Assembly: GCA_016860845.1 (NCBI GenBank)
Contig: BOKF01000069.1
Coordinates: forward strand, 1-41,857
Length of the DNA stretch: 41,857 bases
DNA from: Chloroflexota bacterium
GTDB taxonomy: Bacteria > Chloroflexota > Anaerolineae > 4572-78 > J111
Direction: 5' to 3'
The position numbers and the translations under genes are program-made. The notes under the pieces are model-generated. The model searched no databases. It was not told where the DNA came from and was given only the letters and a program-made list of their open reading frames with translations. This document shows, piece by piece, positions 1 to 8,300 of the stretch (position 1 is its first letter; each line of letters starts with the position of its first letter).

Positions 1-141
1 TTCGGGGGCTTTCAGTTCAGCCGGTTTTACTTGGGGCAGTATTATCTGTAAACGCATCTTTCTATCCCGCGGGAATCAATGTTTCTCTTATTTTACCCCA
101 ATTCCTACCAATGACTGAACGATCACAGGGCAGACCCTCTC

Positions 142-170
142 TTGACAAATTTCTCCAGATATGATACATT
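142..170 (+). promoter_or_regulatory. Predicted sigma-70-type promoter of the trp T-box leader
   Basis: TTGACA at 142-147 is a perfect -35 box. Seventeen bases later TACATT at 165-170 matches four of six -10 positions. Transcription would start near 177, just before the conserved 5' end of the T-box leader, which supports the assignment. An overlapping TATGAT at 160-165 is closer to consensus, but its 12-base spacing is too short. The rest of 1-180 shows no gene. Confidence 0.6.
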
Positions 171-189
171 TGCCCGCAAGATAAAATTC

Positions 190-578
190 TAAAAACGTTG
201 ACCAGGAAGAGTAACTGCTCAAGCGGCGTTCAGAGAGCCGGTCGCTGGGTGTGAGGCCGGTACGAGCGCGGGTAGTGAATGGGCCTGCGAGTTGCGCTCC
301 GAACGTTAGTCTCGTTGCCAAACTGAGTTTGACAACGAGGGGAAAAGTTTAGCAAGTAGGCAGCGCCGGAGACTCCACCGTTACCAGGGAGACGGATATT
401 CAAGCCCCCCTTCAACCCATTTAGGGTGGCTGCGTATCTACTGAGTGAAACTGGCTTTATCACCATCACGCAAGGTTTTTTGTTATAGGCCAGTTTAAGT
501 GGGGTGGCACCACGGGAGATCAACCTCTCGTCCCCGCCGAGTCTATGCGATTCGGCGAGGATGAGAGGTTTTTTATTT
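190..578 (+). promoter_or_regulatory. T-box leader (riboswitch) specific for tRNA-Trp
   Basis: This leader should sense uncharged tRNA-Trp and antiterminate transcription into trpE. Recognisable parts appear in order: GGAAGAGTA at the base of stem I (205-213), the AGAGAG segment near 232, the GTGAGG apical segment near 251, then GTGAA followed by the specifier TGG at 280-282. A small stem pairs 311-317 with 333-339, and a further stem pairs 448-455 with 489-496. The T-box sequence GGGTGGCACCACGG (502-515 region) precedes an intrinsic terminator. TGG is the only Trp codon, which fits the genes downstream. Specifier placement follows the usual GTGAA-NNN pattern. The first base of the RNA is inferred. 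Confidence 0.93.
521..576 (+). terminator. Regulated terminator of the Trp T-box
   Basis: AACCTCTC near 522-529 pairs with GAGAGGTT at 563-570. An inner CGCCGA/TCGGCG stem lies at 535-540 and 552-557, and a T run follows at 569-574. The 5' arm lies directly after the T-box sequence, so pairing of the T-box bulge with uncharged tRNA would favour the alternative antiterminator. Between this terminator and trpE lie about 110 bases of leader. Confidence 0.9.
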
Positions 579-593
579 GAACCGGCCGCAGAC

Positions 594-660
594 CTATGAC
601 CGCCGACCACTACAAGTTGAACAGAAGATATGACAACAGGCGGTCAGCCGTCGGCGGTCA
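594..660 (+). repeat. Inverted CCGCCGAC-type repeat between the T-box and trpE
   Basis: TGACCGCCGAC at 597-607 is repeated in inverse orientation at 650-660. The 17-base string at 594-610 (CTATGACCGCCGACCAC) occurs again, inverted, at 39754-39770 inside ftsK, so this belongs to a dispersed repeat family. It lies after the T-box terminator and before the trpE ribosome-binding site. It extends the open frame upstream of the true start, but those codons are unlikely to be translated. Confidence 0.7.
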
Positions 661-685
661 CAACTTAACACGCAGGAGGGCAAGC

Positions 686-2182
686 ATGTACAAACCAACC
701 TTGGAACAAGTTGAAGCGATGGCCGCTAAGGGCAACCTTATCCCCATCCACCGGGATTTGCCGGCAGATATGGAAACGCCGGTCAGTATTTATCTCAAAT
801 TGCAGGACGAGGGTTCCAGCTTTCTGCTGGAGTCAGTTTCGGGCGGGGAGCAGGTGGCCCGCTACTCCTTCATTGGGGTGCGCCCGCGCGGCCTGCTGAC
901 CACTTTTGGCAACGAGGTTTACATTGCCAGCGAGGGTTACGGCCGCTCCATCCCCTTAGAAAAAGGGCTAGACCCGCTGGAGGTGCTGAAAAGGGAAATG
1001 TCCAAATACAAACCCGTGCGCCTGGCCGATTTGCCCCGCTTTATTGGCGGCGCGGTGGGTTTCCTCAGCTACGATGCCGTGCGCCGCTTTGAGCGCCTGC
1101 CCGACGACAACCCTGACGAACTCCACGTCCCCGAAGCTGCCTTCATGATTGCCCACACCCTGGTCGTGTTTGACCATGCCCGCCAACGGCTGCAAGTGGT
1201 CGCCAACGCCGATCTGACTCGTGGGGATGTCCGCACCGCCTACCAGCGAGCCATTTCCCGAATTGACGAAGTGGTAGCCCGCCTGAACGCGCCCCTACCG
1301 GAAGTGCCGCCCCCCAGCGACATCAGTCATAATGGGCTGGTTTCCAACTTTTCCCCGGACGAATACAGAGCCACCGTGGAAAAGGCCAAAGAGTACATTG
1401 CTGCCGGCGATATTTTCCAGGTCGTGCTGTCGCAGCGCCTGTCGCGCCGGACGACGGCTCACCCCTTTGCCATCTACCGCGCCCTGCGCATGCACAATCC
1501 CTCGCCTTATATGGTTTTCATGCGTTTCCCCGGCGGCGTAGGCAGCCCGCCGCTGCACATCATCTCGGCCAGCCCGGAGATGCACGTGCGCCTGGAAGAG
1601 GGCATGGCCGAATTACGGCCCATCGCCGGGACGCGCTGGCGGGGCTTGACCGTCGAAGAGGATGTGGCCCTGGCCGAAGAACTGCTTGAGGATGAAAAAG
1701 AGCGAGCCGAACACATTATGCTGGTTGATTTGGGCCGCAACGATTTGGGGCGTGTTTGCGATTACGGCACGGTCCAGGTTGAAGAGTTGATGGTAGTCGA
1801 ACGCTACTCGCATGTGATGCACATCGTCTCTGACGTGCGCGGCAAACTGAAAGAGGGCTACGATGCCTTTGACCTGCTGCGAGCCACCTTCCCTGCCGGC
1901 ACGGTCAGCGGGGCGCCCAAGGTACGAGCGATGGAGATCATTGACGAGCTGGAACCGACCCGGCGCGGCATTTATGCCGGAGTCATTGGCTACATCGGCT
2001 ACGACGGCATCATGGACTCCTGTATCGCCATCCGTACCGCGGTGATGCAGGGCGAGACGGTCTATATCCAGGCCGGCGGCGGCATCGTCGCCGACAGTGA
2101 CCCCCAGCGCGAATATGAAGAAAGCTGGAACAAAGCCAAAGCCATGGCCGAGGCCGTGACCTTCGCGGAGAAGACACGGTGA
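686..2182 (+). CDS. trpE: Anthranilate synthase component I
   Basis: TrpE converts chorismate to anthranilate using ammonia delivered by TrpG; this is the first committed step of tryptophan synthesis. The 498-residue length is normal. The N-terminal half carries LLES at residues 47-50 followed by ten residues and Ser61, the LLES-X10-S motif linked to feedback inhibition by Trp. The chorismate-binding half has DLGRNDLG at 348-355 and PAGTVSGAPK at 403-412. The ATG at 686 is chosen because AGGAGG lies at 674-679. An upstream in-frame ATG at 596 lies in repeat DNA with no ribosome-binding site. It is the first gene after the Trp T-box and is probably controlled by it. PabB or another chorismate-using enzyme is unlikely given the neighbours. 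Confidence 0.97.
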   Translation: MYKPTLEQVEAMAAKGNLIPIHRDLPADMETPVSIYLKLQDEGSSFLLESVSGGEQVARYSFIGVRPRGLLTTFGNEVYIASEGYGRSIPLEKGLDPLEVLKREMSKYKPVRLADLPRFIGGAVGFLSYDAVRRFERLPDDNPDELHVPEAAFMIAHTLVVFDHARQRLQVVANADLTRGDVRTAYQRAISRIDEVVARLNAPLPEVPPPSDISHNGLVSNFSPDEYRATVEKAKEYIAAGDIFQVVLSQRLSRRTTAHPFAIYRALRMHNPSPYMVFMRFPGGVGSPPLHIISASPEMHVRLEEGMAELRPIAGTRWRGLTVEEDVALAEELLEDEKERAEHIMLVDLGRNDLGRVCDYGTVQVEELMVVERYSHVMHIVSDVRGKLKEGYDAFDLLRATFPAGTVSGAPKVRAMEIIDELEPTRRGIYAGVIGYIGYDGIMDSCIAIRTAVMQGETVYIQAGGGIVADSDPQREYEESWNKAKAMAEAVTFAEKTR

Positions 2183-2307
2183 AACGAGGAGGCGAAGAAG
2201 TGAGGACAAGAGGATTTCTTTCGCCCCATCGCCTCACATCTCACCGTCTCATAACGAAATAGGGATAACTGCTGAAGTTAATTTCAACGAAGGATGGAGA
2301 ACCCCCC

Positions 2308-3978
2308 ATGATTTTACTCATTGATAATTATGACTCATTTACCTACAACCTGGCCCAATACCTGGGCGAGTTAGGCTATCAAATTGAGGTGCGGCGCAAC
2401 GATGCCATTACCCTGGACGAAATTGCAGCGATGCACCCTGACCAGATTGTGATTTCACCGGGGCCGGGCACGCCCGACGACGCCGGGATTTCGCTTGACC
2501 TGATCAAACACTTTTATCGAGAGATACCCATCCTGGGTGTCTGCCTGGGACACCAGGCCATTGGCCAGGCTTTTGGGGGAAAGGTGGTGCGAGCACGCCA
2601 GATCATGCATGGCAAAGTTTCGCCCGTCGAGCACAACCAGCAGGGCATTTTTCAGAACCTACCCAGCCCGCTGACCGCCACCCGCTACCATTCCTTGATT
2701 GTGCAGGAACCCCTGCCCGACTGCCTGGAAATCACGGCGCGGGGCAAAGACGCCGAGGTGATGGCCTTGCGGCATAAGGAGTACCCGGTGGTCGGGGTGC
2801 AGTTCCACCCGGAGTCAATTTTAACCGAATACGGTCACGAAATGCTGCGCAACTTTTTGCAGGTCGAGGCCGGCGATTTCGGTCCGGCCAAGCCCGCTCC
2901 TGAGCCTGTCACTCAAATAGAGACGCGCCCCGCCCCGGTTATCATCTTCCCTATCAAAACCGCTATCAACAAGGTAATGAACGGCGACTCGCTCAATATT
3001 GAAGAGGCCGAAGAGGTAATGTCGCAAATTATGGCCGGCGAGGCCACCCCGGCTCAGATTGGCGCGTATCTGACCGCGCTGCGCATGAAGGGGGAGACGG
3101 TCGAGGAGATTACCGGCAGCGCCCGGGCCATGCGCTCCCTGGCCGCACCAGTGCGCCCCAACACGACCCCTGCCGAGCTGGTAGACACCTGCGGCACCGG
3201 CGGCGACAGCGCCGGAACCTTCAATATCAGCACCACGGCTGCCTTTGTCGTCGCCGGGACGGGCCAAAAGGTGGCCAAGCATGGCAATCGTTCGGTCAGC
3301 AGTAAGAGCGGCAGCGCCGACGTGCTGGCCGCCCTGGGGGTCAATTTGGACCTGACCCCGCAGCAGGTCGCCCAGGCCATAGATGAAGTCGGGATTGGCT
3401 TTCTTTTTGCCCCCAAGCTTCACCCGGCGATGAAGCACGCCATCGGCCCGCGCCGCGAGTTGGGAGTACGGACCATCTTCAATGTGCTTGGCCCGTTAAC
3501 CAATCCCGCCGGAGCACGGGCGCAGATCATCGGCGTGTACGATGAACGCTTGACCGAACCGCTGGCCCAGGTACTGGGCGAGTTGGGCAGCCGGGGCGCT
3601 TTTGTGGTGCATGGCCACGGCGGCCTGGATGAATTAACCACTACTGGCCCGAATCGGGTCAGCCGCTTGCAGGATGGCAGTGTTACAACGGAAACGCTTG
3701 ACCCGGTAGACCTGGGCTTTGCCAGAGCCTCTTTAGCTGATCTTCTGGGCGGCACGGCTGAAGAAAACGCCCAAATTACCCGCGACATCCTCACGGCCCG
3801 GCAAAACGGCCCGCGCCGGGATGTGGTGGTTCTCAACGCTGCCGCTGCCCTCGTCGCCGCCGGCCGGGCTGATGATCTCCCTGCCGGGATCAAACAGGCC
3901 AACGAAAGTCTCGACAGCGGCGCGGCCCTGACTGTGTTGGAGAGGTTTGTCGAGTTTACTCAGAAGATTGGAGGCTAA
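2308..3978 (+). CDS. trpGD: Fused anthranilate synthase glutaminase (TrpG) and anthranilate phosphoribosyltransferase (TrpD)
   Basis: The protein has two domains. Residues 1-195 are a class I glutamine amidotransferase with PGPGTP at 51-56, nucleophile Cys79 in CLGH, and the His167/Glu169 pair in FHPES. This domain supplies ammonia to TrpE. After a Pro-rich linker (about 196-216), residues 217-556 are TrpD, which joins anthranilate to PRPP. They show GTGGDS at 296-301 and KHGNRS at 324-329. Similar TrpG-TrpD fusions occur in enteric bacteria, so the fusion is not unique. It lies 125 bases after trpE in the same orientation, with a purine-rich ribosome-binding site. All catalytic residues looked for are present. 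Confidence 0.97.
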   Translation: MILLIDNYDSFTYNLAQYLGELGYQIEVRRNDAITLDEIAAMHPDQIVISPGPGTPDDAGISLDLIKHFYREIPILGVCLGHQAIGQAFGGKVVRARQIMHGKVSPVEHNQQGIFQNLPSPLTATRYHSLIVQEPLPDCLEITARGKDAEVMALRHKEYPVVGVQFHPESILTEYGHEMLRNFLQVEAGDFGPAKPAPEPVTQIETRPAPVIIFPIKTAINKVMNGDSLNIEEAEEVMSQIMAGEATPAQIGAYLTALRMKGETVEEITGSARAMRSLAAPVRPNTTPAELVDTCGTGGDSAGTFNISTTAAFVVAGTGQKVAKHGNRSVSSKSGSADVLAALGVNLDLTPQQVAQAIDEVGIGFLFAPKLHPAMKHAIGPRRELGVRTIFNVLGPLTNPAGARAQIIGVYDERLTEPLAQVLGELGSRGAFVVHGHGGLDELTTTGPNRVSRLQDGSVTTETLDPVDLGFARASLADLLGGTAEENAQITRDILTARQNGPRRDVVVLNAAAALVAAGRADDLPAGIKQANESLDSGAALTVLERFVEFTQKIGG

Positions 3979-3988
3979 TAAAAAATTA

Positions 3989-4463
3989 GCCGGGATTTGG
4001 GGAGTAGGGGATTCTTAAAGGGTCAGAAGTATGTTAAAGGGATTGGAAAAACACGTTGAATTGACCCAACAGATTATTGCTGCCTGTTATGAAGTGCATA
4101 AAGTTTTGGGTCCGGGCCTGGAAGAACGATTCTACCGAGACGCTTTGATGCATGAATTAGAGTTGCGTGGACTCGCTGTTCAACGAGAGCAAGATTTTAT
4201 AGTGGAGTATAAAGGTAAACAGTTAGGGCTACATCGTGTTGATCTGATTGTAGAGAATACGGTTTTGATTGAGTTAAAAGCAGTAACTGGCAAACTTCTT
4301 GATGTGCATGTGGCCCAAACAATTTCAGAACGAAATGTCGCTCGATTACCTGTTGCTCTATTGGTCAATTTCGGTGATACCAGCGTCCAAGTTCGCCGTC
4401 TTGAAAGTCGTGGCTGAACCAGAAAAAGGAAACTAAAAAATCTCCAAATCCCCTAATCCCGGC
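3989..4463. mobile_element. Possible GxxExxY gene cassette bounded by inverted repeats
   Basis: The 25 bases at 3989-4013 (beginning GCCGGGATT) match the reverse complement of 4439-4463 at 21 of 25 positions. The only gene between them is the GxxExxY gene. The unit lies between trpGD and trpC, which are normally adjacent, and its gene is visibly more AT-rich than its neighbours. No transposase and no clear target-site duplication were found. Whether this is mobile, or a gene trapped between two copies of an intergenic GGGGATT repeat, cannot be settled here. Confidence 0.5.
4031..4417 (+). CDS. GxxExxY family protein
   Basis: This 128-residue protein contains the family signature GLEERFY (Gly, Glu and Tyr in the expected spacing) near residue 30. 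It also has a later segment, RVDLIVENTVLIELKAV, that resembles the core of PD-(D/E)XK nucleases: an Asp, then Glu-Leu-Lys after a beta strand. The length is typical of the family. The cellular role is unknown; nuclease activity is only a fold-based guess. The gene interrupts the trp genes and is flanked by imperfect inverted repeats. No strong ribosome-binding site precedes the ATG. It has no evident link to tryptophan synthesis and probably arrived independently. Confidence 0.88.
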   Translation: MLKGLEKHVELTQQIIAACYEVHKVLGPGLEERFYRDALMHELELRGLAVQREQDFIVEYKGKQLGLHRVDLIVENTVLIELKAVTGKLLDVHVAQTISERNVARLPVALLVNFGDTSVQVRRLESRG

Positions 4464-4486
4464 CTATCAATTGACTTGGAGCGAAG

Positions 4487-5317
4487 ATGACGATTCTTGA
4501 CGATATTATCAAATACAAACGCATTGAGGAACTGCCCAAGCAGATGCAGGCTCGCGAACCGGCTGTGGTGCGAGCCGAGGCGGCCCTGGCCCCCAAGCCG
4601 AGAGACTTTGTAGCTGCCCTGCGAGCCGCTGGCCGGGTCGCCCTGATTGCCGAGGTTAAAAAAGCCTCACCCAGCAAGGGGCTGCTCCGGCACAACTTCG
4701 ACCCGATTGAGCTGGCTCAAGCTTACACCGCCAACGGCGCGTCCGCCATCTCGGTGCTGACCGATACGAAGTATTTCCAGGGCAAATTAGAATATCTTAC
4801 CCAAATCCGAAACCACTTACAAAAGCTGTCCTCCTCTTCCCTTACTCCTTACTCCCTACTCCCTACTCCCCTCCTCCGTAAAGACTTCATCTTCCATCCC
4901 TACCAGGTCTATGAAGCCCGCGCCGCCGGAGCCGATGCCTTGCTGCTCATCGCCGCCGTGCTTAAGGACAAGGAGATGGCGGATCTGCTGGCCCTGACCC
5001 GCGAGTTAGGGATGACCGCCCTGATTGAAGTTCACGACCGGGCCGAGTTGGAGCGCGTCCTGCCCTTGCAGCCTCGCCTTATTGGGGTGAACAACCGGGA
5101 TTTGCGGGACTTTTCGGTGAATTTAGACACCTGCATTCAACTGCGCCAGTACATTCCCGCTGGTACATGCTTTGTGGCTGAAAGCGGCATCCACACCGCC
5201 GCAGATGTGGCTCGCCTGGCGAAAGAGGGGATTGATGCCATCCTGGTCGGCGAGGCCCTGGTCAAAGCCAAGGATGTGGCGAAGAAGGTGAGGGAACTGG
5301 CTAATTATGAATTGTGA
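4487..5317 (+). CDS. trpC: Indole-3-glycerol phosphate synthase
   Basis: TrpC closes the indole ring of carboxyphenylamino-deoxyribulose phosphate. The 276 residues form one TIM barrel with EVKKASPSKG at 56-65, the catalytic-lysine motif LLRKDF at 129-134 (Lys132), GVNNRD near 204 and AESGIH near 225. It is slightly longer than usual because about 13 Ser/Leu/Pro/Thr-rich residues (near 115-128) sit just before LLRKDF, encoded by pyrimidine-rich repeat DNA. The insertion lies at a helix-to-strand junction, away from the active-site loops, so activity is probably kept. TGGAG precedes the ATG. The last residues (NYEL) and the stop come from an intergenic repeat. Confidence 0.96.
   Translation: MTILDDIIKYKRIEELPKQMQAREPAVVRAEAALAPKPRDFVAALRAAGRVALIAEVKKASPSKGLLRHNFDPIELAQAYTANGASAISVLTDTKYFQGKLEYLTQIRNHLQKLSSSSLTPYSLLPTPLLRKDFIFHPYQVYEARAAGADALLLIAAVLKDKEMADLLALTRELGMTALIEVHDRAELERVLPLQPRLIGVNNRDLRDFSVNLDTCIQLRQYIPAGTCFVAESGIHTAADVARLAKEGIDAILVGEALVKAKDVAKKVRELANYEL
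4829..4870 (+). repeat. CTTACTCCCTACTCC-type repeat inserted in frame in trpC
   Basis: This pyrimidine-only tract repeats CTACTCC/CTTACTCC units and closely resembles the intergenic repeat at 37760-37830 between ruvA and ruvC. It encodes a stretch reading SSSSLTPYSLLPT that is absent from ordinary TrpC proteins, as judged from remembered family sequences. Confidence 0.75.
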
Positions 5318-5323
5318 ATGATG

Positions 5324-5369
5324 AATGGTGAATTGTGAACGAAAAAGTTTTACTTCACAATTCACCATT
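5324..5369. terminator. Perfect 16-bp inverted repeat between convergent trpC and the cyclase gene
   Basis: AATGGTGAATTGTGAA at 5324-5339 is exactly inverted at 5354-5369, with a 14-base loop containing A and T runs. It lies between the converging 3' ends of trpC (5317) and the minus-strand cyclase gene (5379). It could serve as a two-way transcription end, although neither arm is GC-rich nor followed by a clean T run. The surrounding GTGAATGATGAATGG pattern is repeat-like and also supplies the final codons of both genes. Confidence 0.5.
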
Positions 5370-5378
5370 GGCAATTCA

Positions 5379-8300
5379 CTATTCACTACTAACCTGGGCC
5401 ATCTCGGTTAGAACGGCAGCATTGATGTGCACATTTTCCAGGTAACTGCGCCGGATTTCGGGATGCCGGATCAGGTCGGCTTTGGCGGTGATGAGCGTGT
5501 AGGCTTGCTGCAACGCCTGGCGGCCTTCGGCCTCATCGCCGCGAGCACGGCAAACCTGTGCGTAAATCCACCAGATAGCTTGGGGTGGGTACTCGCCACT
5601 GCCAGAGCCGTTTTGCAGCGAGTCGAGCGCCTCACGCAGGCATTGATAGGCCAGTACCAAATCACCGGCGGCAAGGCTGGCCTGACCTTTGGCGGCGAGA
5701 CTGGCGACATAATTGCCGGTTTCGCCCAACTCTTTGCGCAGGTCGCAGGCAGCGTGGAAGTGACGCACCGCCTCGTCAGCCTGACCGCGAGCAAGGTAAA
5801 GATGGCCCAAATCGTGCAGGCAAAAGGCCGCCCCGCGCCGGTCACCGATGGAGTTGCGCAGGCTGAGTGAATGCTCCAAATTGTCCTGGGCCAGGCGATA
5901 ATCACCCAGGATGGTCTGGACCTGGCCAAGGGTGTTCAGGCTGATACCTTCGCGCAGGCGGTCGCCGATGGTCTGGCTGGTCGAGAGCGCCTGGGCATAG
6001 TAGTGCTGCGCTTGCTCGTAACGGCCCAGGCTGGCTTCGAGCAGCCCCAGGTTGTTGGCGCAGCCGGCCTCGCCGCCGCGATCGCCGATAGCCCGATACA
6101 GGTCCAGGGCTTGCTGGTAATCCTGGCGGGCTTGTTCGTAATCAGACATCTGGGTGTGGATCAGGCCCAGGTAATTGAGACTGGTCGCCTTGAGCTGGTC
6201 GTCGGCGGCCGCCCCGTCAATTTCCAGGGCTTGTTGGAAGGCTGCTCGCGCCTTATCGTACCGGCCCTGGCGCCATTCGGCAATGCCCAGGTTGACCAGC
6301 GTCCGGGCGGCCCAGACCTGATGTCCGGGCTGCTGGGCCAGAGCCAGCGTTTTCTGGGCAATCCGGATCGCCTCATGATAGTCGCCCAGGTTGGCCGCCA
6401 GGAGCAGGCGCCGGTTGCCGGTCTCCAACTGCTGGGCCAAATTGCCCTCGGTCAGGGCCAGTTGTTTCATGCGAGTCAGGTCCTCAACCTGCGCTACCCG
6501 GTTGCCGAGGCGACTGTAAGCCTGTTCTCGACCGGCTAGCAGGTCGTACTGTACTTTAACAAGTTCTAGCTCCCCGGCCACGGCCAGGGCGTCGCTAAAG
6601 TAGGCGATGGCAGCCTCGTTGGCGTAGCCGTCCAGCGCCTTTTGGCCGGCCAGGCGCAGATATTTTAGAGCCTGGTCGGGCCGGTTGCTGCGGGCATAGT
6701 GGTAGGCCAGCAGGTCAATAATCTCGCCTTCATTGTGAGCATAGCGACTCTCCAGGACAGCGCCAATGGTGGCGTGCAGGTCGCGCCGCTGCGAGTAGAG
6801 CATCGTTTCGTAGGCCACTTCCTGGGTGATGACGTGCTTGAACAGAAAGTCGAGGTTGCTTTCTTTGGCCTCCTGGCGGGTGAAATCTTCGGCCTGCAGG
6901 CGGTCCAAATGCTCGTTGAGGGTGGTGCTGGCCGTAACCCAGGGGTGGACCGCTTCTAGCAGGTCGCGCTGGAACGTCCGGCCAATCGCTGCGGCAACTT
7001 TCAGGGTGATTTTTTCGGCCTCCGGCAGCCGGTCAATCCGGGCCAGGACGACCTTCTGCACGGTGTCGGGCAGTTCCAGCCTGTCCAGGTCGCCGGTGAT
7101 GTGGCACTCGCCGTTTTCAATCTTGAGGGTGTCCAGGCTGAGCAGCGAGTTGACCAGTTCCTCGATGAAAAGCGGGTTGCCCTGCCCCTTGCGGCTGATC
7201 AGCTCGGCCAGGGCCGGCGGCAGACTTTTGACCCCTAACTTGGCTTGAGCCAGTTCAACCCCGGCTTCCGGCTCCAACTCTTCAACCGGGAGCAGGCTCG
7301 TATAGGGTAAACTCAGCAGCCGTTGGTAGGCCAAGGGGACGGGGTTGCCCAGCGGGCGATGCGCCAGCACCAGCCATAAGGGATGGCTGCCCAGCTCTTG
7401 GGCCAGGTTGACCGCCAGTTCCAGCGACAGTTCGTCGCTCCAGTGGGTATCTTCGAGCAGGATGAGCGTGGGGCGCAGGCGAGCCTCGGCCAGGACAATG
7501 GCCCGGATAGCAGCGAAAATGTTATCACGGCGCAAATCATCGCTTAAGCTGCGGCTCAGGCTGGTCTCAGGCGCTTCCAGGCCGAGAAGGTCGGCCAGCA
7601 GGGGCAGGCGGTCCAGCCAGTAAAGCTCACCCGCGCCGGCGGCGGTGGCGGGAATGGGCAGGCGATGTAGCAGGCGTTCCAGGCGGGCCAGGCGCTCCGG
7701 CACCGGCAGGCGCGGCGAGAGGCCGGCCAGGGTCGAAAGGATGCCGCGCCAGGGCAGGTAAGGCGTTTTTTGACCGTAGCTGACACAATCGCCGCCGTAA
7801 GAGGCGCCGCCTCGCTCCGTCCAGCGGCGGACGAGTTCGGCGGCCAGGCGGCTTTTGCCCACACCCGCTTCACCGCTGAGGAGCAAGACCTGGCCGGCGC
7901 TGCGCCAGACCTGGTCGGCCAGGGAGTCAATAATGGTTAGCTCTCTGTCCCGGCCGGTCAATTCCTGGCTGCTCTGGAGGTAGCTGAGGACCAATTCTTC
8001 CTGATCCTGCTCTTTTTCGTGCAGGGCCAGGTAAACGCCACGCGGCTCGGTTTTGCCCTTGACCTGGATTTCGCCCAAATCCTGGTACTCAAAAAAACGG
8101 CGAGCCTGGCTTTGCACCGAGCGGTCTACCCAGACCTGGCCGGGGCCAGCCTTCTGCATCAGCCGAGCGGCCAGGTTGACCGTATCGCCGATGACGGTGT
8201 ACTCGCGGCGCTGTGGTGCGCCCAGCGGCCCGGCAAAGAGCGGCCCGGCCGCCAGGCCGATGCTCGCCTCCAGGCGATGGCGGGCGGCAACTTTGACCAG

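Noticed and set aside
88..610. Minus-strand open frames across the leader region
   Set aside because: They run antisense to a well-formed T-box leader, have no family resemblance and no ribosome-binding sites.
596..685. Earlier ATG start for trpE
   Set aside because: The extra 30 residues are encoded by repeat DNA, and only the ATG at 686 has an AGGAGG site.
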